Numbered from the stretch's first letter, positions 8,884 to 18,125 are shown. The stretch is DNA of 64,000 nucleotides from Rhizobium leguminosarum bv. viciae USDA 2370 (GCF_002008365.1 NZ_MRDL01000047.1:349275-413274); one strand, 5' to 3'. Made by a program: numbers and translations. Notes: generated from the sequence alone by a model not told the origin.

Positions 8884-10061
8884 TGGGCAGTGCCCCCGCC
8901 GGTCCTGCCGGTCGCGGCAAGCAGCCTTTCCTGCATCTGTCTCCAGAAAGACGAAATCCGGTCCCGAATGAACGAAGGCATGACCAGTCGTTTGTGCAGG
9001 CCGAGGAAGACGATCGAGACGATGCTGCTGACGATCGGTATGGCATAGAGGACGGCGATATATTCAGGGTCGGTGTCGATCTGATTGGCCGCGTAGAAGG
9101 CCGCCCATCGCATCGCGAAGGCATAGGCGAGAGCGCTCACCATCGGATGCAGCCGCGCTTCGCGGTGCGAGCGCGCATCGCCGGCGATCGCCAGTGAAAA
9201 CAGTGCAAAGACGACGGGCAGGATCCAGTCCGTCAGCCGGCGGTGCAGTTCGGCGCGGTAGCTTTGCGGCCGGATCGTATAGTCCTTGTCGGCCGGATCT
9301 GGATTGAACAGGAACCACAGGTCACGGTCGCTGGCGCGCAACGTCGCCTGACCGCGACTCTCCGTCATGTCCGAGAGGTCGAAGGAATAGGAATCGAAAT
9401 TGATGACCGAGACGTTGCCATCGGGTGTTTTGCGGTGCACTTCGCCTTCATGCATGATCAGGGTCGTGCCCGTATCGTCGACGGCGCCTTCCTTCGCATA
9501 ATAGATCAGTTCGTAGGCCGGATCGCGCTCGTCGGCGACGAAAAGGCCCTTCAGCATGCGGCCGGCCATCCGCTGCGAGATCTGCACATAGAGGCCTTCA
9601 TCAAGCTTGCGGAAGGTCTTTTCCTCGATCACCGAAGAGAGGAGATCAGCATAGGTCTCGGCGATCATCTGGCGCACGACGGTTTTTGCGCGCGGCTCGA
9701 CGACGTTGTCGACGAAGAAGGAAAAGACGCTGATGACGGCGGCAAGCAGCAGGATCGGGCGGATCAACACGCTGCGCCGCGCCCCGGCCGCGTCGATGAC
9801 GGTCAGCTCGGAATCGTTGTTCATCGTCGTCAGCGTCTGGGTGATCGCGATAACGAGGGCGAAGGGCAGCACGACGGGAATGATCGACGGCAGGATCATC
9901 GTCGCGAGCTTGGCGAACGAGCCGATCGACTGGCCGCTGTCGGTGACCAGATTGATGCGCTGCAGAACCTGAGTCGTCCAAATGATCGCCAGAACGGGCA
10001 GGAGCGCCACGAGAAACATCTGGCCGACGCGCCGCAATATGTATGTCTCGAGTAGTTTCAT
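8880..10061 (-). CDS. lptF: LPS export ABC transporter permease LptF
   Basis: 393 residues from the ATG at 10061 (MKLLETYILRRVGQMFLVALLP), the usual N-terminus of the family; a longer in-frame start at 10142 adds an unconserved 27 residues. YjgP/YjgQ family partner of LptG. N-terminal membrane segments (LFLVALLPVLAIIW-type and IIPVVLPFALVIAITQTL), a central periplasmic beta domain (GLYVQISQRMAGRMLKGLFVADERD) and C-terminal helices (LPVVFALFSLAIAG; FAMRWAAFYAANQ) are visible. It heads the tightly overlapped lptF-lptG-lptD run. Confidence 0.94.
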   Translation of the reverse strand: MKLLETYILRRVGQMFLVALLPVLAIIWTTQVLQRINLVTDSGQSIGSFAKLATMILPSIIPVVLPFALVIAITQTLTTMNNDSELTVIDAAGARRSVLIRPILLLAAVISVFSFFVDNVVEPRAKTVVRQMIAETYADLLSSVIEEKTFRKLDEGLYVQISQRMAGRMLKGLFVADERDPAYELIYYAKEGAVDDTGTTLIMHEGEVHRKTPDGNVSVINFDSYSFDLSDMTESRGQATLRASDRDLWFLFNPDPADKDYTIRPQSYRAELHRRLTDWILPVVFALFSLAIAGDARSHREARLHPMVSALAYAFAMRWAAFYAANQIDTDPEYIAVLYAIPIVSSIVSIVFLGLHKRLVMPSFIRDRISSFWRQMQERLLAATGRTGGGTAQ

Positions 10062-10122
10062 GCCTGCCCTTGAAAGCACCTGCACGCCCAAACGGCTTTG
10101 CAGGAGAATCCCTCTACGCTCT

Positions 10123-10142
10123 TTGTCGCGCTTTTGCGACAA
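10123..10142. promoter_or_regulatory. Inverted repeat in the PAP2-lptF spacer
   Basis: TTGTCGC and GCGACAA, perfect 7-bp arms with a 6-base centre, lie about 60 bp upstream of the lptF start and 20 bp past the end of the PAP2 gene. No T-tract follows on the minus strand, so it is more likely a protein-binding site or leader hairpin than a terminator. Confidence 0.4.
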
Positions 10143-10161
10143 GCTGGTGTGGAAAATTCAT

Positions 10162-10935
10162 TCAAATTTCAGAATTTTTTTGATGCTGTTGCGACTCAGT
10201 TAACGCCATCAACGCGGCGAAGACGACAAGCGATGAAAGCCATCCAAGAACGACGTCGGAAAGATAGTGCGCGCCGAAGGATAGCCGCATCGCCGGGGTG
10301 AGGATCGAGATCGCCGCCACAGGCGCCGCCAGCGTATAACGCAGGGGCTTCGGAACGAAGAGCAGAAGGCAGAAGAGCCAGCCGGCGCTTGCTGCCTCGC
10401 CTGATATGAACGAACAGTTCGAAACGCATTTTCCGGCAAGCGAACCTGCCTCGGCGAAATGCAGCGCACCGCCGAAAATGTCCGTCTGTATCGGCCGCGG
10501 CCGGCCCCAATGCTCCTTCAAGATGACATTGACGAGCAGCACCGGCCCGATCAGCAGCGTTCCGAGCGCGACTTTGAGCTTCTGCGCCCGCTCGGTGTTA
10601 AAGGTTGCGCCATGCTGCTGGTAGCATTCGACGAGTTTCCACAGCATCACGATCGCCACCACATAGGGCAAGCGGAAGAAGAGGGTGCGCAGTAGGTCGA
10701 AGGCCGCGACGTCGCGATAGGGAAAGCCGCCGCAGATGCTCCCAGCGGCGGCAGCCGCGTCGCAATCTGCGCCTACGAAAAAAAGCTGGGAAAAATAGAT
10801 GTCTATTTCGGGGAAAGCCCGGAAGACGGCAAGCAGCGCCCACCACATCCAAAACAGCAGCATGAATGCACCGAAAGTCGTTTTCGGCAGGCGGATTGCG
10901 AGGTCCCACCATCGATTTTTCGAAAAAACTGTCAA
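10162..10935 (-). CDS. PAP2 family membrane phosphatase (possible lipid A phosphatase)
   Basis: 257 residues with about five hydrophobic segments. The three PAP2 motifs are recognisable: KEHWGRPRP (motif 1, near 140), SFISGEAAS (motif 2, near 177) and RLSFGAHYLSDVVLG (motif 3, near 215). Motif 2 has Glu where the textbook motif PSGH has His. The family includes LpxE/LpxF lipid A phosphatases, undecaprenyl-diphosphate phosphatases and phosphatidylglycerophosphatases. Rhizobium lipid A is known to lack phosphates, and this gene sits 100 bp upstream of the LPS-export genes on the same strand, so a lipid A role is attractive but unproven. Confidence 0.8.
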   Translation of the reverse strand: MTVFSKNRWWDLAIRLPKTTFGAFMLLFWMWWALLAVFRAFPEIDIYFSQLFFVGADCDAAAAAGSICGGFPYRDVAAFDLLRTLFFRLPYVVAIVMLWKLVECYQQHGATFNTERAQKLKVALGTLLIGPVLLVNVILKEHWGRPRPIQTDIFGGALHFAEAGSLAGKCVSNCSFISGEAASAGWLFCLLLFVPKPLRYTLAAPVAAISILTPAMRLSFGAHYLSDVVLGWLSSLVVFAALMALTESQQHQKNSEI

Positions 10936-11011
10936 CGCGAATATCTACGAAACTGACGAAAACATGAGGGCCGTGATGGCCGCGGGCGACCATAACAATT
11001 GTCGCAAGCCA

Positions 11012-11040
11012 TTGACAGACCCGCTAAACGCGAAATTATC
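11012..11040 (+). promoter_or_regulatory. Probable pepA promoter
   Basis: TTGACA at 11012-11017 and ATTATC at 11035-11040 are separated by 17 bp. They lie 40 bp before the pepA start, in the gap between the divergent PAP2 gene and pepA. The -35 is perfect and the -10 is fair. Confidence 0.5.
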
Positions 11041-11079
11041 CGCCAGGGACGGATTTCAAAGAATCCCAGCGGAGAAGAC

Positions 11080-12570
11080 ATGTCAGTAAAGATGGAAATT
11101 TCATTCTCGAAGTCGGCAAAGCTCAGTGGCGGCCTGGCGATCCTGTTGAAGACTGCGGAGGCCGACAGCGCTGCCGGTGCCGAAACAGTCGACCCGGCAG
11201 GCGTGATCGCCAAGGCTGCCAGGATCGCCCGATTCTCCGCGAAATCCATGGGCGCGCTCGATATTGTCGCCCCCGAAGGTGCGCCCGTCGACCGCATCGT
11301 TGTTATCGGGCTTGGCAAGGTCGCCGAACTCACCGCCCATGACTGGCTGAAGGCCGGCGGTGCCGCAGCATCGAGAATCAAGAATACCGATAAGGCCGCT
11401 GTCTTCATCGACGTGCCCGGGCTCGAGACGAGCGCGCGGGCAGCCGCCGATTTCGCGCTGGGCATGCTGCTGCGCGCCTATAGCTTCGATACCTACAAGA
11501 CAAAGAAGGGCGACGAGGAGGAAAAACCGGCGAAATCCGTCAAGGTGACGATCGTCACCGCCGATCCGGGTGGTGCCAAGAAGGCGTTTTCCGATTCCGA
11601 AGCGATCGCCGGTGGCGTCAATCTTGCCCGTGACCTCGTCAACGAACCACCGAACGTGCTCGGCCCCGTCGAGTTCGCCGCCAAGGCGAAGGAACTGGAA
11701 AAGCTCGGCGTCGAAGTGGAAATCCTGACGGAGCGGGAGATGCGCCGTCTTGGGATGGGCGCTCTTCTCGGCGTCGCCCAGGGCTCCGTGCGCCCGCCGC
11801 GCCTGGCGGTCATGCAGTGGAAGGGCGGCAAGGGCAAGGATCGTCCCGTCGCCTTCATCGGCAAGGGTGTCGTCTTCGATACCGGCGGCATTTCGATCAA
11901 GCCGGCCGCCGGCATGGAGGACATGAAGGGCGATATGGGCGGTGCGGCAGCCGTCACCGGCCTCATGCATGTGCTCGCCTCCCGCAAGGCCGCTGTCAAC
12001 GCGGTCGGCATCATCGGCCTGGTCGAGAACATGCCTGACGGTAACGCCCAGCGTCCAGGCGACATCGTCACGTCGATGTCCGGCCAGACGATCGAGGTGA
12101 TCAACACCGATGCCGAGGGTCGCCTCGTGCTTTGCGATGCGCTCTGGTACTGCAACGACCGCTTCAAGCCGCAGTTCATGATCAATCTCGCCACGCTGAC
12201 CGGGGCGATCGTCGTGGCGCTCGGCAATGTGCATGCCGGCTTGTTCTCCAATGACGACCAGCTTTCCGCCCAACTGACGGCAGCCGGCCTTTCGAGCAAT
12301 GAGAAGCTTTGGCGCATGCCGCTCGGCAGGGACTACGACAAGCTGATCGACAGCAAGTTCGCCGATATGAAAAACACCGGCGGGCGACAGGCGGGCTCGA
12401 TCACGGCGGCGCATTTCCTCAAGCGCTTCGTGCAGGAGACGCCTTGGGCGCATCTCGATATTGCCGGCACGGCGATGGGCTCGCCGCAGGACGAGATCAA
12501 CCAGTCCTGGGGTTCCGGCTTCGGCGTGCGCCTGCTCGACGAGCTCGTTCGCGCCCATTATGAATCCTGA
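11080..12570 (+). CDS. pepA: Leucyl aminopeptidase (M17)
   Basis: 496 residues from the ATG at 11080, chosen because GGAG lies 5 bp upstream and the protein then begins at the usual point; a longer in-frame start exists at 10999. A cytosolic zinc/manganese exopeptidase releasing N-terminal residues. The metal site is visible in KGVVFDTGGISIKPAAGMEDMKGDMGG (about 265-290) and the family signature NTDAEGRLVL near 345. The stop shares one base with the holC start (TGATG); pepA-holC is a conserved pair in Proteobacteria. Confidence 0.96.
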   Translation: MSVKMEISFSKSAKLSGGLAILLKTAEADSAAGAETVDPAGVIAKAARIARFSAKSMGALDIVAPEGAPVDRIVVIGLGKVAELTAHDWLKAGGAAASRIKNTDKAAVFIDVPGLETSARAAADFALGMLLRAYSFDTYKTKKGDEEEKPAKSVKVTIVTADPGGAKKAFSDSEAIAGGVNLARDLVNEPPNVLGPVEFAAKAKELEKLGVEVEILTEREMRRLGMGALLGVAQGSVRPPRLAVMQWKGGKGKDRPVAFIGKGVVFDTGGISIKPAAGMEDMKGDMGGAAAVTGLMHVLASRKAAVNAVGIIGLVENMPDGNAQRPGDIVTSMSGQTIEVINTDAEGRLVLCDALWYCNDRFKPQFMINLATLTGAIVVALGNVHAGLFSNDDQLSAQLTAAGLSSNEKLWRMPLGRDYDKLIDSKFADMKNTGGRQAGSITAAHFLKRFVQETPWAHLDIAGTAMGSPQDEINQSWGSGFGVRLLDELVRAHYES

Positions 12571-13019
12571 TGACCGACGTTCTCTTCTATCATCTGACCG
12601 AAACCAGGCTGGAGGACGCGCTTCCGCCGCTCATCGACAAAAGCGTCGAGCGCGGCTGGCGCGTTGCCGTCCAGACACGCGAGCCGGCGCGGCGTGATGC
12701 TCTCGATCAGCATCTTTGGACTTTCCGCGAGGAGAGCTTCCTGCCGCACGGCACCGACGAGGCGGATTTTGCCGAAAGCCAGCCGGTGCTTTTGACGGTG
12801 ACATCAGACAATGCCAATGCGGCGACCGTGCGTTTCATCGTCGACGGCGCCGAGCCGCCGCCGGCCGATGCCTATGAGCGAATCGTCTTCATGTTCGACG
12901 GTCACGACCAGGTGCAGCTGGAAGCCGCCCGTGCGCAATGGAAGAAGCTGAAGGGCGAGGGGCATAACCTCACCTATTGGCAGCAGACGTCAGAGGGGCG
13001 GTGGGAGAAAAAGGCCTGA
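12570..13019 (+). CDS. holC: DNA polymerase III subunit chi
   Basis: 149 residues, the usual length. Chi is the clamp-loader accessory subunit that contacts single-stranded-DNA-binding protein. The N-terminus TDVLFYHLTETRLEDALPPLIDKSVERGWRVAVQ, the central DQHLWTF followed by FLPHGT, and the late RIVFMFDGHD are family features. It overlaps pepA by one base, as in many Proteobacteria. Confidence 0.93.
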   Translation: MTDVLFYHLTETRLEDALPPLIDKSVERGWRVAVQTREPARRDALDQHLWTFREESFLPHGTDEADFAESQPVLLTVTSDNANAATVRFIVDGAEPPPADAYERIVFMFDGHDQVQLEAARAQWKKLKGEGHNLTYWQQTSEGRWEKKA

Positions 13020-13036
13020 GCGGTTTACCGCGACAC

Positions 13037-13064
13037 GACGCTGTAACACTTTGAATTGTTGCAT
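13037..13064. repeat. Partial copy of the two-hairpin intergenic repeat (family A)
   Basis: The core GACGCTGTAACACTTTGAAT followed by TTGTTGCAT matches the core of the fuller copies at 33014-33121, 53991-54097 and 55242-55353. Only the centre is preserved here, in the gap between the convergent holC and lipoprotein genes. Confidence 0.6.
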
Positions 13065-13104
13065 GAAGTCGTCCAACTTCCCTCTCACCGGCCGATGGAA
13101 GCCG

Positions 13105-13608
13105 TTACCCGTTCGACCCTTTGTCCTCGTCGAGGTTCGTCAGGATGTTGAGGGGGACGATCCCTCCCGCACCTTCCGACGGATTGAGCGCCTCCACTGC
13201 CAAAACCCGCTTTCCGCTCGGACTGACGAAAGCGAATGCCCACGCGCTGTCGGCAAAAGGGCTGACCGGCATTTCCGCCCAGCCGGCTTGATGGACAAGG
13301 CGTTCGGCATAATAAGCCTTGATGCTCTGCGGGTTGGTGGTGCTGTCGAGATTGCGCGCCAGGATACGCACGGATTTCTCTCCGAACCGCCCTTCCAGTT
13401 GGTCCAGCACCTTTTTGGTGGCCTGCCAATCCTGGGCCTGGGTCGCCGATCCGAAGGAATATTCCTCGGATCGGGAAACGCCCGGTGCATCAGGAGGCAT
13501 GACGACCTGTTCGCCCGAACATGCTGCAAGGCCGAGAAGCGGCACCGCAAGGATGCCAATCTTCAACACGCGGAAAAATCGGCCCATGCGGCGGATTTTG
13601 TTGCTCAT
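13105..13608 (-). CDS. Conserved hypothetical lipoprotein
   Basis: 167 residues from the ATG at 13608. A positively charged N-terminus and hydrophobic stretch (VLKIGILAVPLLGLAAC) end in a lipobox LAAC near residue 29, so the mature protein should be lipid-anchored. The rest (QDWQATKKVLDQLEGRFGEKSVRIL, YYAERLVHQAGW, FVSPSGKRVLAVEAL) has no domain I recognise. It stands alone between two convergent or terminal genes. Function unknown. Confidence 0.75.
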   Translation of the reverse strand: MSNKIRRMGRFFRVLKIGILAVPLLGLAACSGEQVVMPPDAPGVSRSEEYSFGSATQAQDWQATKKVLDQLEGRFGEKSVRILARNLDSTTNPQSIKAYYAERLVHQAGWAEMPVSPFADSAWAFAFVSPSGKRVLAVEALNPSEGAGGIVPLNILTNLDEDKGSNG

Positions 13609-13680
13609 GAGCGGCTGCCCCCGAACATTATTGCCATAGGCCGGCAAATCTTGCCGGTTTCTATGACGTTATTACGACCC

Positions 13681-14607
13681 TCAGTCGTGGAACGCGTCGA
13701 CGAATTTCCGCTTGCCGAGCATGAAGGCGTCGGCGACGTGGCGTAGCGGCGCGAGGTCGACATCCGATTTGCCGGCCTTGATGATTTCGGCGAAGCGACG
13801 GTAGAGCGAGGGATATTCCTGCTCCGGCTCGGCGAATCTCAGCGCGCCGTCGATCAGAAGCTTGGCGCCGCCCTCGGCGAGCACCATCTGGCCGGCTGCC
13901 GTCTCCGCGACGATGTCCCAGCTTTGCTTGCCGGTCTGAAGCCAGTCGAATTCGGCGTGAACCGGCAGGCCGTCGGCATTGCGGAAGTGAATGTCGGCCG
14001 CGATCGGCGCATCGCGATTCTCGGGAAATTCGAGCACGGCCTCGGTGATGAAGATCGGCCGCGGCAGGATATGGGTGACGATCGACAGCGCATTGATGCC
14101 GGGATCGAAAACGCCGAGGCCGCCGGCCTGCCAGATCCATTCCTGGTTCGGATGCCAGTGGCGGACATCCTCCTTCCAGATCACATGCACGCTTTTGATC
14201 GTTGTCGAGGCAAGAAACGCCTTGGCGGCCTCGACGCCCGGCGCATAGCGCGAATGCCAGCTGGCAAAGAGCGACGCCCCCTGCTTGCTCGCCAGTGCTT
14301 CGAGATCGGCCACTTCGCTCAGCGTGGCGCCGGGCGGCTTTTCCAGGAAGACGTGCTTGCCGGCGACGAGCGCCTTATAGGCTGCCTCGTAGCGGTATTG
14401 CGGCGGCATGCAGAGCGAAACGGCATCGATCGAGGGCTCGGCGTCGAGCATCGCTTCGATCGTCGTATAGCTCTTGACGCCTTCGACCGTGCCGTGGCGG
14501 CTTGCCGTGGCGACGAGCGCGAAATCCGGGTTCTTGGCGATGGAGGGAAGGTGCTGGTCGCGGACGATCTTGCCGACGCCGACGATGGCGAGATTGATAG
14601 GAGACAT
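13681..14607 (-). CDS. Gfo/Idh/MocA oxidoreductase, aldose (L-arabinose/D-galactose) 1-dehydrogenase type
   Basis: 308 residues. The N-terminal Rossmann segment NLAIVGVGKIVRDQHLPSIAK and the catalytic EKPPGATLSEV near residue 93 are family marks. The middle (ASWHSRYAPGVEAAK, WKEDVRHWHPNQEWIWQAGGLGVFDPGINALSI) closely resembles the Azospirillum L-arabinose 1-dehydrogenase and Pseudomonas D-galactose 1-dehydrogenase, which start non-phosphorylative sugar oxidation using NAD(P). The substrate here is not fixed by sequence. It is preceded by 98 bp of non-coding sequence. Confidence 0.82.
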   Translation of the reverse strand: MSPINLAIVGVGKIVRDQHLPSIAKNPDFALVATASRHGTVEGVKSYTTIEAMLDAEPSIDAVSLCMPPQYRYEAAYKALVAGKHVFLEKPPGATLSEVADLEALASKQGASLFASWHSRYAPGVEAAKAFLASTTIKSVHVIWKEDVRHWHPNQEWIWQAGGLGVFDPGINALSIVTHILPRPIFITEAVLEFPENRDAPIAADIHFRNADGLPVHAEFDWLQTGKQSWDIVAETAAGQMVLAEGGAKLLIDGALRFAEPEQEYPSLYRRFAEIIKAGKSDVDLAPLRHVADAFMLGKRKFVDAFHD

Positions 14608-14705
14608 GGTGTTTCGCTCGAGCCTGTATGAAAAGTATGATTATTGACGCGTTTGTATCAGAAAGAGGCGTGCCGACAAGCTCTCCTCCTCCATTCTATG
14701 ACATC

Positions 14706-16748
14706 CTATCGCATGATAGTTTGGCGAAGGAAGCTGTAACCCATCGCTGCGCGGGCGGCGCGCTCTTCGGAGTTGCCGTCGCCGCCATGCCCGCCGGAGC
14801 CGAATTCATGGAAGAGCGGCCGGTGTCCTTCTTCCTCCAGCCGCGCGGCAAAGCGGCGCGCATGCGAGGGATGCACACGGTCGTCATTGGCTGAGCTTTC
14901 GACATAGATCGGCGGATAGGTGACCTCGGTCGCCGGCCTGACATTGTGAAGCGGCGAATAGCCGAGCATGAAATCCCGGTCCACCGGCGTCTCCGGGTCG
15001 CCGTATTCGTCCATCCAGGCTTGCCCTGCGCTGAACAGGTGGAAACGTGTCATATCGAGGACCGGCACCTGGCACCAGACAGCGCCGAAATCATTGGGAT
15101 AGCGCGTCAGCATCACGCCGGTCAGCAGACCGCCATTGCTGCCGCCCTGGCAGGCGATCCGCGACGCCACGGTATAGCCGCGGGCGACGAGATCGCGGGC
15201 GATGGCGACGAAATCGGCAAACGCCCGGTCTCGCCCCTGCCGCTTGGCGCTGCGATACCAGTCGGGCCCGAATTCGCCGCCGCCGCGGATATAGGCCTGC
15301 ACATAGGCGCCGCCTTGCTCCAGCCAGCGTCCTGTTACGCCGGAATAGTTCGGCGATAGCGAAACATCAAAGCCGCCATAGCCGTAAAGCAGTACCGGCA
15401 GCGCGCCCTTGGTCCACTGCTTCGGCAGGACCAGCCGGTAGGCAACCTTCGTTCCGTCCTCGGAAACAGCCTCCAGCAGTTCGGATGACATATCGGTCGC
15501 ATCGAAATAGCTCGGCGCTGTGGCGACGAAAATCGGTTCGGCCTGCTTGCCGCGATCCGACAGCTCGAGGCGGTAACAGGCCGGAGGCTGCAGGAAGCCC
15601 TGGCCGACGATGTAGAGCGTATCGTCGCCAAGATGCAGATCCGCATGGAGCGGCCTGAAATGAGCCGTCTGCATGTCCGCCGGCAGTGCGATTTCGCGCT
15701 GCTCGGCGTCGGGCCTCGTCAGGTCCAGCACCACGAGACGCGGACGCAGCCGATCGGAGATGAGGAAGACGCACCACTCGCGCATCAGCATCATCTGCGA
15801 GACCGACTGGCCCTCGCCAGGCTGAAACAGGATCCGCTCCGGCCCAAGCAAAGCTGTCTCCGAGCGGGGATCGAAGCGCTGCAGCACGAGGCTGCCGGTC
15901 GCAACGCGCTCATCGGTCTTTGCCCGCCAAAGGCAATGATCATGATTGAACTGGAAATCGGCTTCCTTAGGCAGATCGATGCGCCGCTGCGTCCCGTCGT
16001 TGGCGATCAGGAAAGCGCTGGCGACGCCGATCTCGTGGGCGGCGACGAAAATGTCGATCAATCCATGATCCGCCGAAGCGCCTGATAGAGCAGGGTCGAT
16101 GATGAGATTGAAGCCGTAGACGTCCTCATCTGCTGCTTCGAACATGACGGCAGCCTCTTCCGGTCGCTGACCGCGCTTCAATCGCCGCCCGACCCGTGGC
16201 CATCCGGAGCGGGTCGCCGAAAATCGGTCGATGGAACCGAAATAGCAGATTTCGTCGCGGCTCAGCCAAGTGGCATGCGATCGTGCAGCCGGCGTATCGA
16301 AGCCGCCCTCGACAACCTGTTTCCGCCCGGCGTCGAATTCGAGCAGCCGGAGAAGGTCGGAGCCGCCGTCCGAAAGTGTGAGCAGTACCCGTGTCGGTTC
16401 CCATGGGCAGGTGACGGCGCCGCGCCAGTTCCAGCGCTTGCCTTCGCGCACGCAGAAGGCATCGAGATCGAAGACTGGTTCCCAGCCGGCATCGGGCAAG
16501 GGCTGCTGATCCGCGGGCAGGCGGAGCCAGACGCCGAGCGGATTATCCTTGCTCTGCCGGAAATCGAACAGCCACCCGCCTCGGCGCATCGGGACAATCA
16601 GCCTGTCCTGCCGTTCGATCAATGCTTTTATCGCATCGCGATCCCTAGCGAATTCCGGTGTTCTCAGTGCCTTGTCGGAAAGCCCGTTATGTTCGTCGAT
16701 GAATTGGCGGGTACGCGGATCATCGTCCGTTTCGAGATGAAGGTTCAT
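14706..16748 (-). CDS. Prolyl oligopeptidase family serine peptidase (S9A)
   Basis: 680 residues from the ATG at 16748 (MNLHLETDDDPRTRQFIDEHN), preceded by GGCAGG; longer in-frame starts exist to 16790. A beta-propeller N-terminal half is followed by an alpha/beta hydrolase domain. The nucleophile motif is RIACQGGSNGGLLTG near residue 515; the acid is in ESSANDDRVHP and the base in FGSGGHGG near 660. The domain just before (YGYGGFDVSLSPNYSG) is typical of S9A. It begins 54 bp after the flavin monooxygenase of the sulfur-type operon on the same strand, so it may be the last gene of that transcript. Confidence 0.9.
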   Translation of the reverse strand: MNLHLETDDDPRTRQFIDEHNGLSDKALRTPEFARDRDAIKALIERQDRLIVPMRRGGWLFDFRQSKDNPLGVWLRLPADQQPLPDAGWEPVFDLDAFCVREGKRWNWRGAVTCPWEPTRVLLTLSDGGSDLLRLLEFDAGRKQVVEGGFDTPAARSHATWLSRDEICYFGSIDRFSATRSGWPRVGRRLKRGQRPEEAAVMFEAADEDVYGFNLIIDPALSGASADHGLIDIFVAAHEIGVASAFLIANDGTQRRIDLPKEADFQFNHDHCLWRAKTDERVATGSLVLQRFDPRSETALLGPERILFQPGEGQSVSQMMLMREWCVFLISDRLRPRLVVLDLTRPDAEQREIALPADMQTAHFRPLHADLHLGDDTLYIVGQGFLQPPACYRLELSDRGKQAEPIFVATAPSYFDATDMSSELLEAVSEDGTKVAYRLVLPKQWTKGALPVLLYGYGGFDVSLSPNYSGVTGRWLEQGGAYVQAYIRGGGEFGPDWYRSAKRQGRDRAFADFVAIARDLVARGYTVASRIACQGGSNGGLLTGVMLTRYPNDFGAVWCQVPVLDMTRFHLFSAGQAWMDEYGDPETPVDRDFMLGYSPLHNVRPATEVTYPPIYVESSANDDRVHPSHARRFAARLEEEGHRPLFHEFGSGGHGGDGNSEERAARAAMGYSFLRQTIMR

Positions 16749-16802
16749 GTTCGACCTGCCTGATTCCATTGACGTGATGTATCTAGCCAATATTTCGCAC
16801 AG

Positions 16803-18125
16803 TTAGGGCGAAAATAGTGCCGGCCGCACAAGGCCGAGATGTTCGCGCAGTGTCGAGCCATCATATTGGGTGCGGAACAGGCCGCGTTCCTGCAGGATTG
16901 GCACGACCATCTGCGTGAAGTCTTCGAGCCCTTCGGGAAAAAACGGCGGCATGACGTTGAAGCCGTCGGCGGCGCGGCTTTCAAACCATTGCTGCATCCG
17001 GTCGGCGATCTCGACCGGCGTGCCAAGCACGATATGGTGGCCGCGGCCGGCGGCAACGCGCAGCGCCAACTGACGGATGGTCAGGTTCTCGCGCCTTGCA
17101 AGCGCGGTCAGCAATTCGGCACGGCTGCGCAACTGGTCGGAGATCGGAAGGTCCGGCAGAGGGCCATCGACATCGTAATCGGCAAGGCTGTGGCCGATGC
17201 GTTCTTCCAGAAGCGGCATGGCGCTTTTGATGTCAGTCCACTTGTCGAGTTCTGCAAGCTTGTCCGCGGCTTCCCTGGCGGTGCGGCCGATCACCGGCAG
17301 GAAGCCCGGCATGATGGCGACCTCGTCCGGCTGACGTCCGAAGCGCGCGACGCGCTCCTTGACGCTCTTGTAGAAGGCCTGCGCCTCTTCGAGGCTCTGC
17401 TGCGCGGTGAACACCACGTCGGCGGTGCGGGCGGCAAGATCCTGGCCGGGGCCGGATGAGCCGGCCTGGATCAGGATCGGATGGCCCTGCGGTGCGCGCG
17501 GAATGTTCAGCGGCCCCTTGACTGAGAAATACTTGCCCTTGTGATCGAGCACATGGAGCTTGGCAGGGTCGGCATAGACGCCGCTCTGCTTGTCCTTGAC
17601 GAAGGCGTCGTCATCCCAGCTGTCCCACAGTCCGCGCACGACGTCGACGAATTCCTCGGCCACGGCGTAACGCTCATCGTGCTCCGGGTGCGCCTTGGAG
17701 AAATTGTTCGCCGTGCGGGCATAGGATGTCGTGACCACGTTCCAGGCGGCCCGGCCGTGGCTCAAGTGGTCAATCGAGGCGAAGGCGCGGGCAGTGTGAT
17801 AGGGCTCCCCATAGGTCGTGGATGCGGTTGCCGCGAGGCCGATCTTGTCTGTCACCACGGCGAGCGCCGAAAGCAGCGTCAAAGGCTCGAAACGCGCGAT
17901 CGTCGAGGGATGAGCATCGATGCCGCTGGTCAATCCGTCGGCCAGAAAGACCATGTCGAATTTCGCTGCTTCGGCGATCTGGGACACGCGTCTCAGCAAG
18001 TCGAAATTCTCGCTTCCCGCCTCGGCGTGAGGATGACGCCAGCCGGATACGTGGTGGCCGGCCCCTTGCAGAAACAGGCCCAGGTGGATTTCTCTTTTGC
18101 GAGTCATGACAATATCCTTCGTCAT
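16803..18125 (-). CDS. LLM-class flavin-dependent monooxygenase, NtaA/SnaA/DszA (YxeK-like) family
   Basis: 440 residues, the usual length. The N-terminus KREIHLGLFLQGAGHHVSGWRHP and the segments FDMVFLADG, NVVTTSYARTANNFSK and HPILIQAGSSGPGQDLAARTADVVF are typical of the family, which uses reduced FMN from a partner reductase. Members include DszA, NtaA, SnaA and B. subtilis YxeK. The neighbours are an MmgE/PrpD protein (4-bp overlap) and a family-3 ABC transporter, the same set as in the yxe operon. I therefore favour oxidation of an S-substituted cysteine (inference). Confidence 0.88.
   Translation of the reverse strand: MTKDIVMTRKREIHLGLFLQGAGHHVSGWRHPHAEAGSENFDLLRRVSQIAEAAKFDMVFLADGLTSGIDAHPSTIARFEPLTLLSALAVVTDKIGLAATASTTYGEPYHTARAFASIDHLSHGRAAWNVVTTSYARTANNFSKAHPEHDERYAVAEEFVDVVRGLWDSWDDDAFVKDKQSGVYADPAKLHVLDHKGKYFSVKGPLNIPRAPQGHPILIQAGSSGPGQDLAARTADVVFTAQQSLEEAQAFYKSVKERVARFGRQPDEVAIMPGFLPVIGRTAREAADKLAELDKWTDIKSAMPLLEERIGHSLADYDVDGPLPDLPISDQLRSRAELLTALARRENLTIRQLALRVAAGRGHHIVLGTPVEIADRMQQWFESRAADGFNVMPPFFPEGLEDFTQMVVPILQERGLFRTQYDGSTLREHLGLVRPALFSP

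Noticed and set aside
16803..18125. Calling the LLM enzyme a dibenzothiophene-sulfone or nitrilotriacetate monooxygenase
   Set aside because: Those names come from family-level similarity only; there are no dsz or nta partner genes here.
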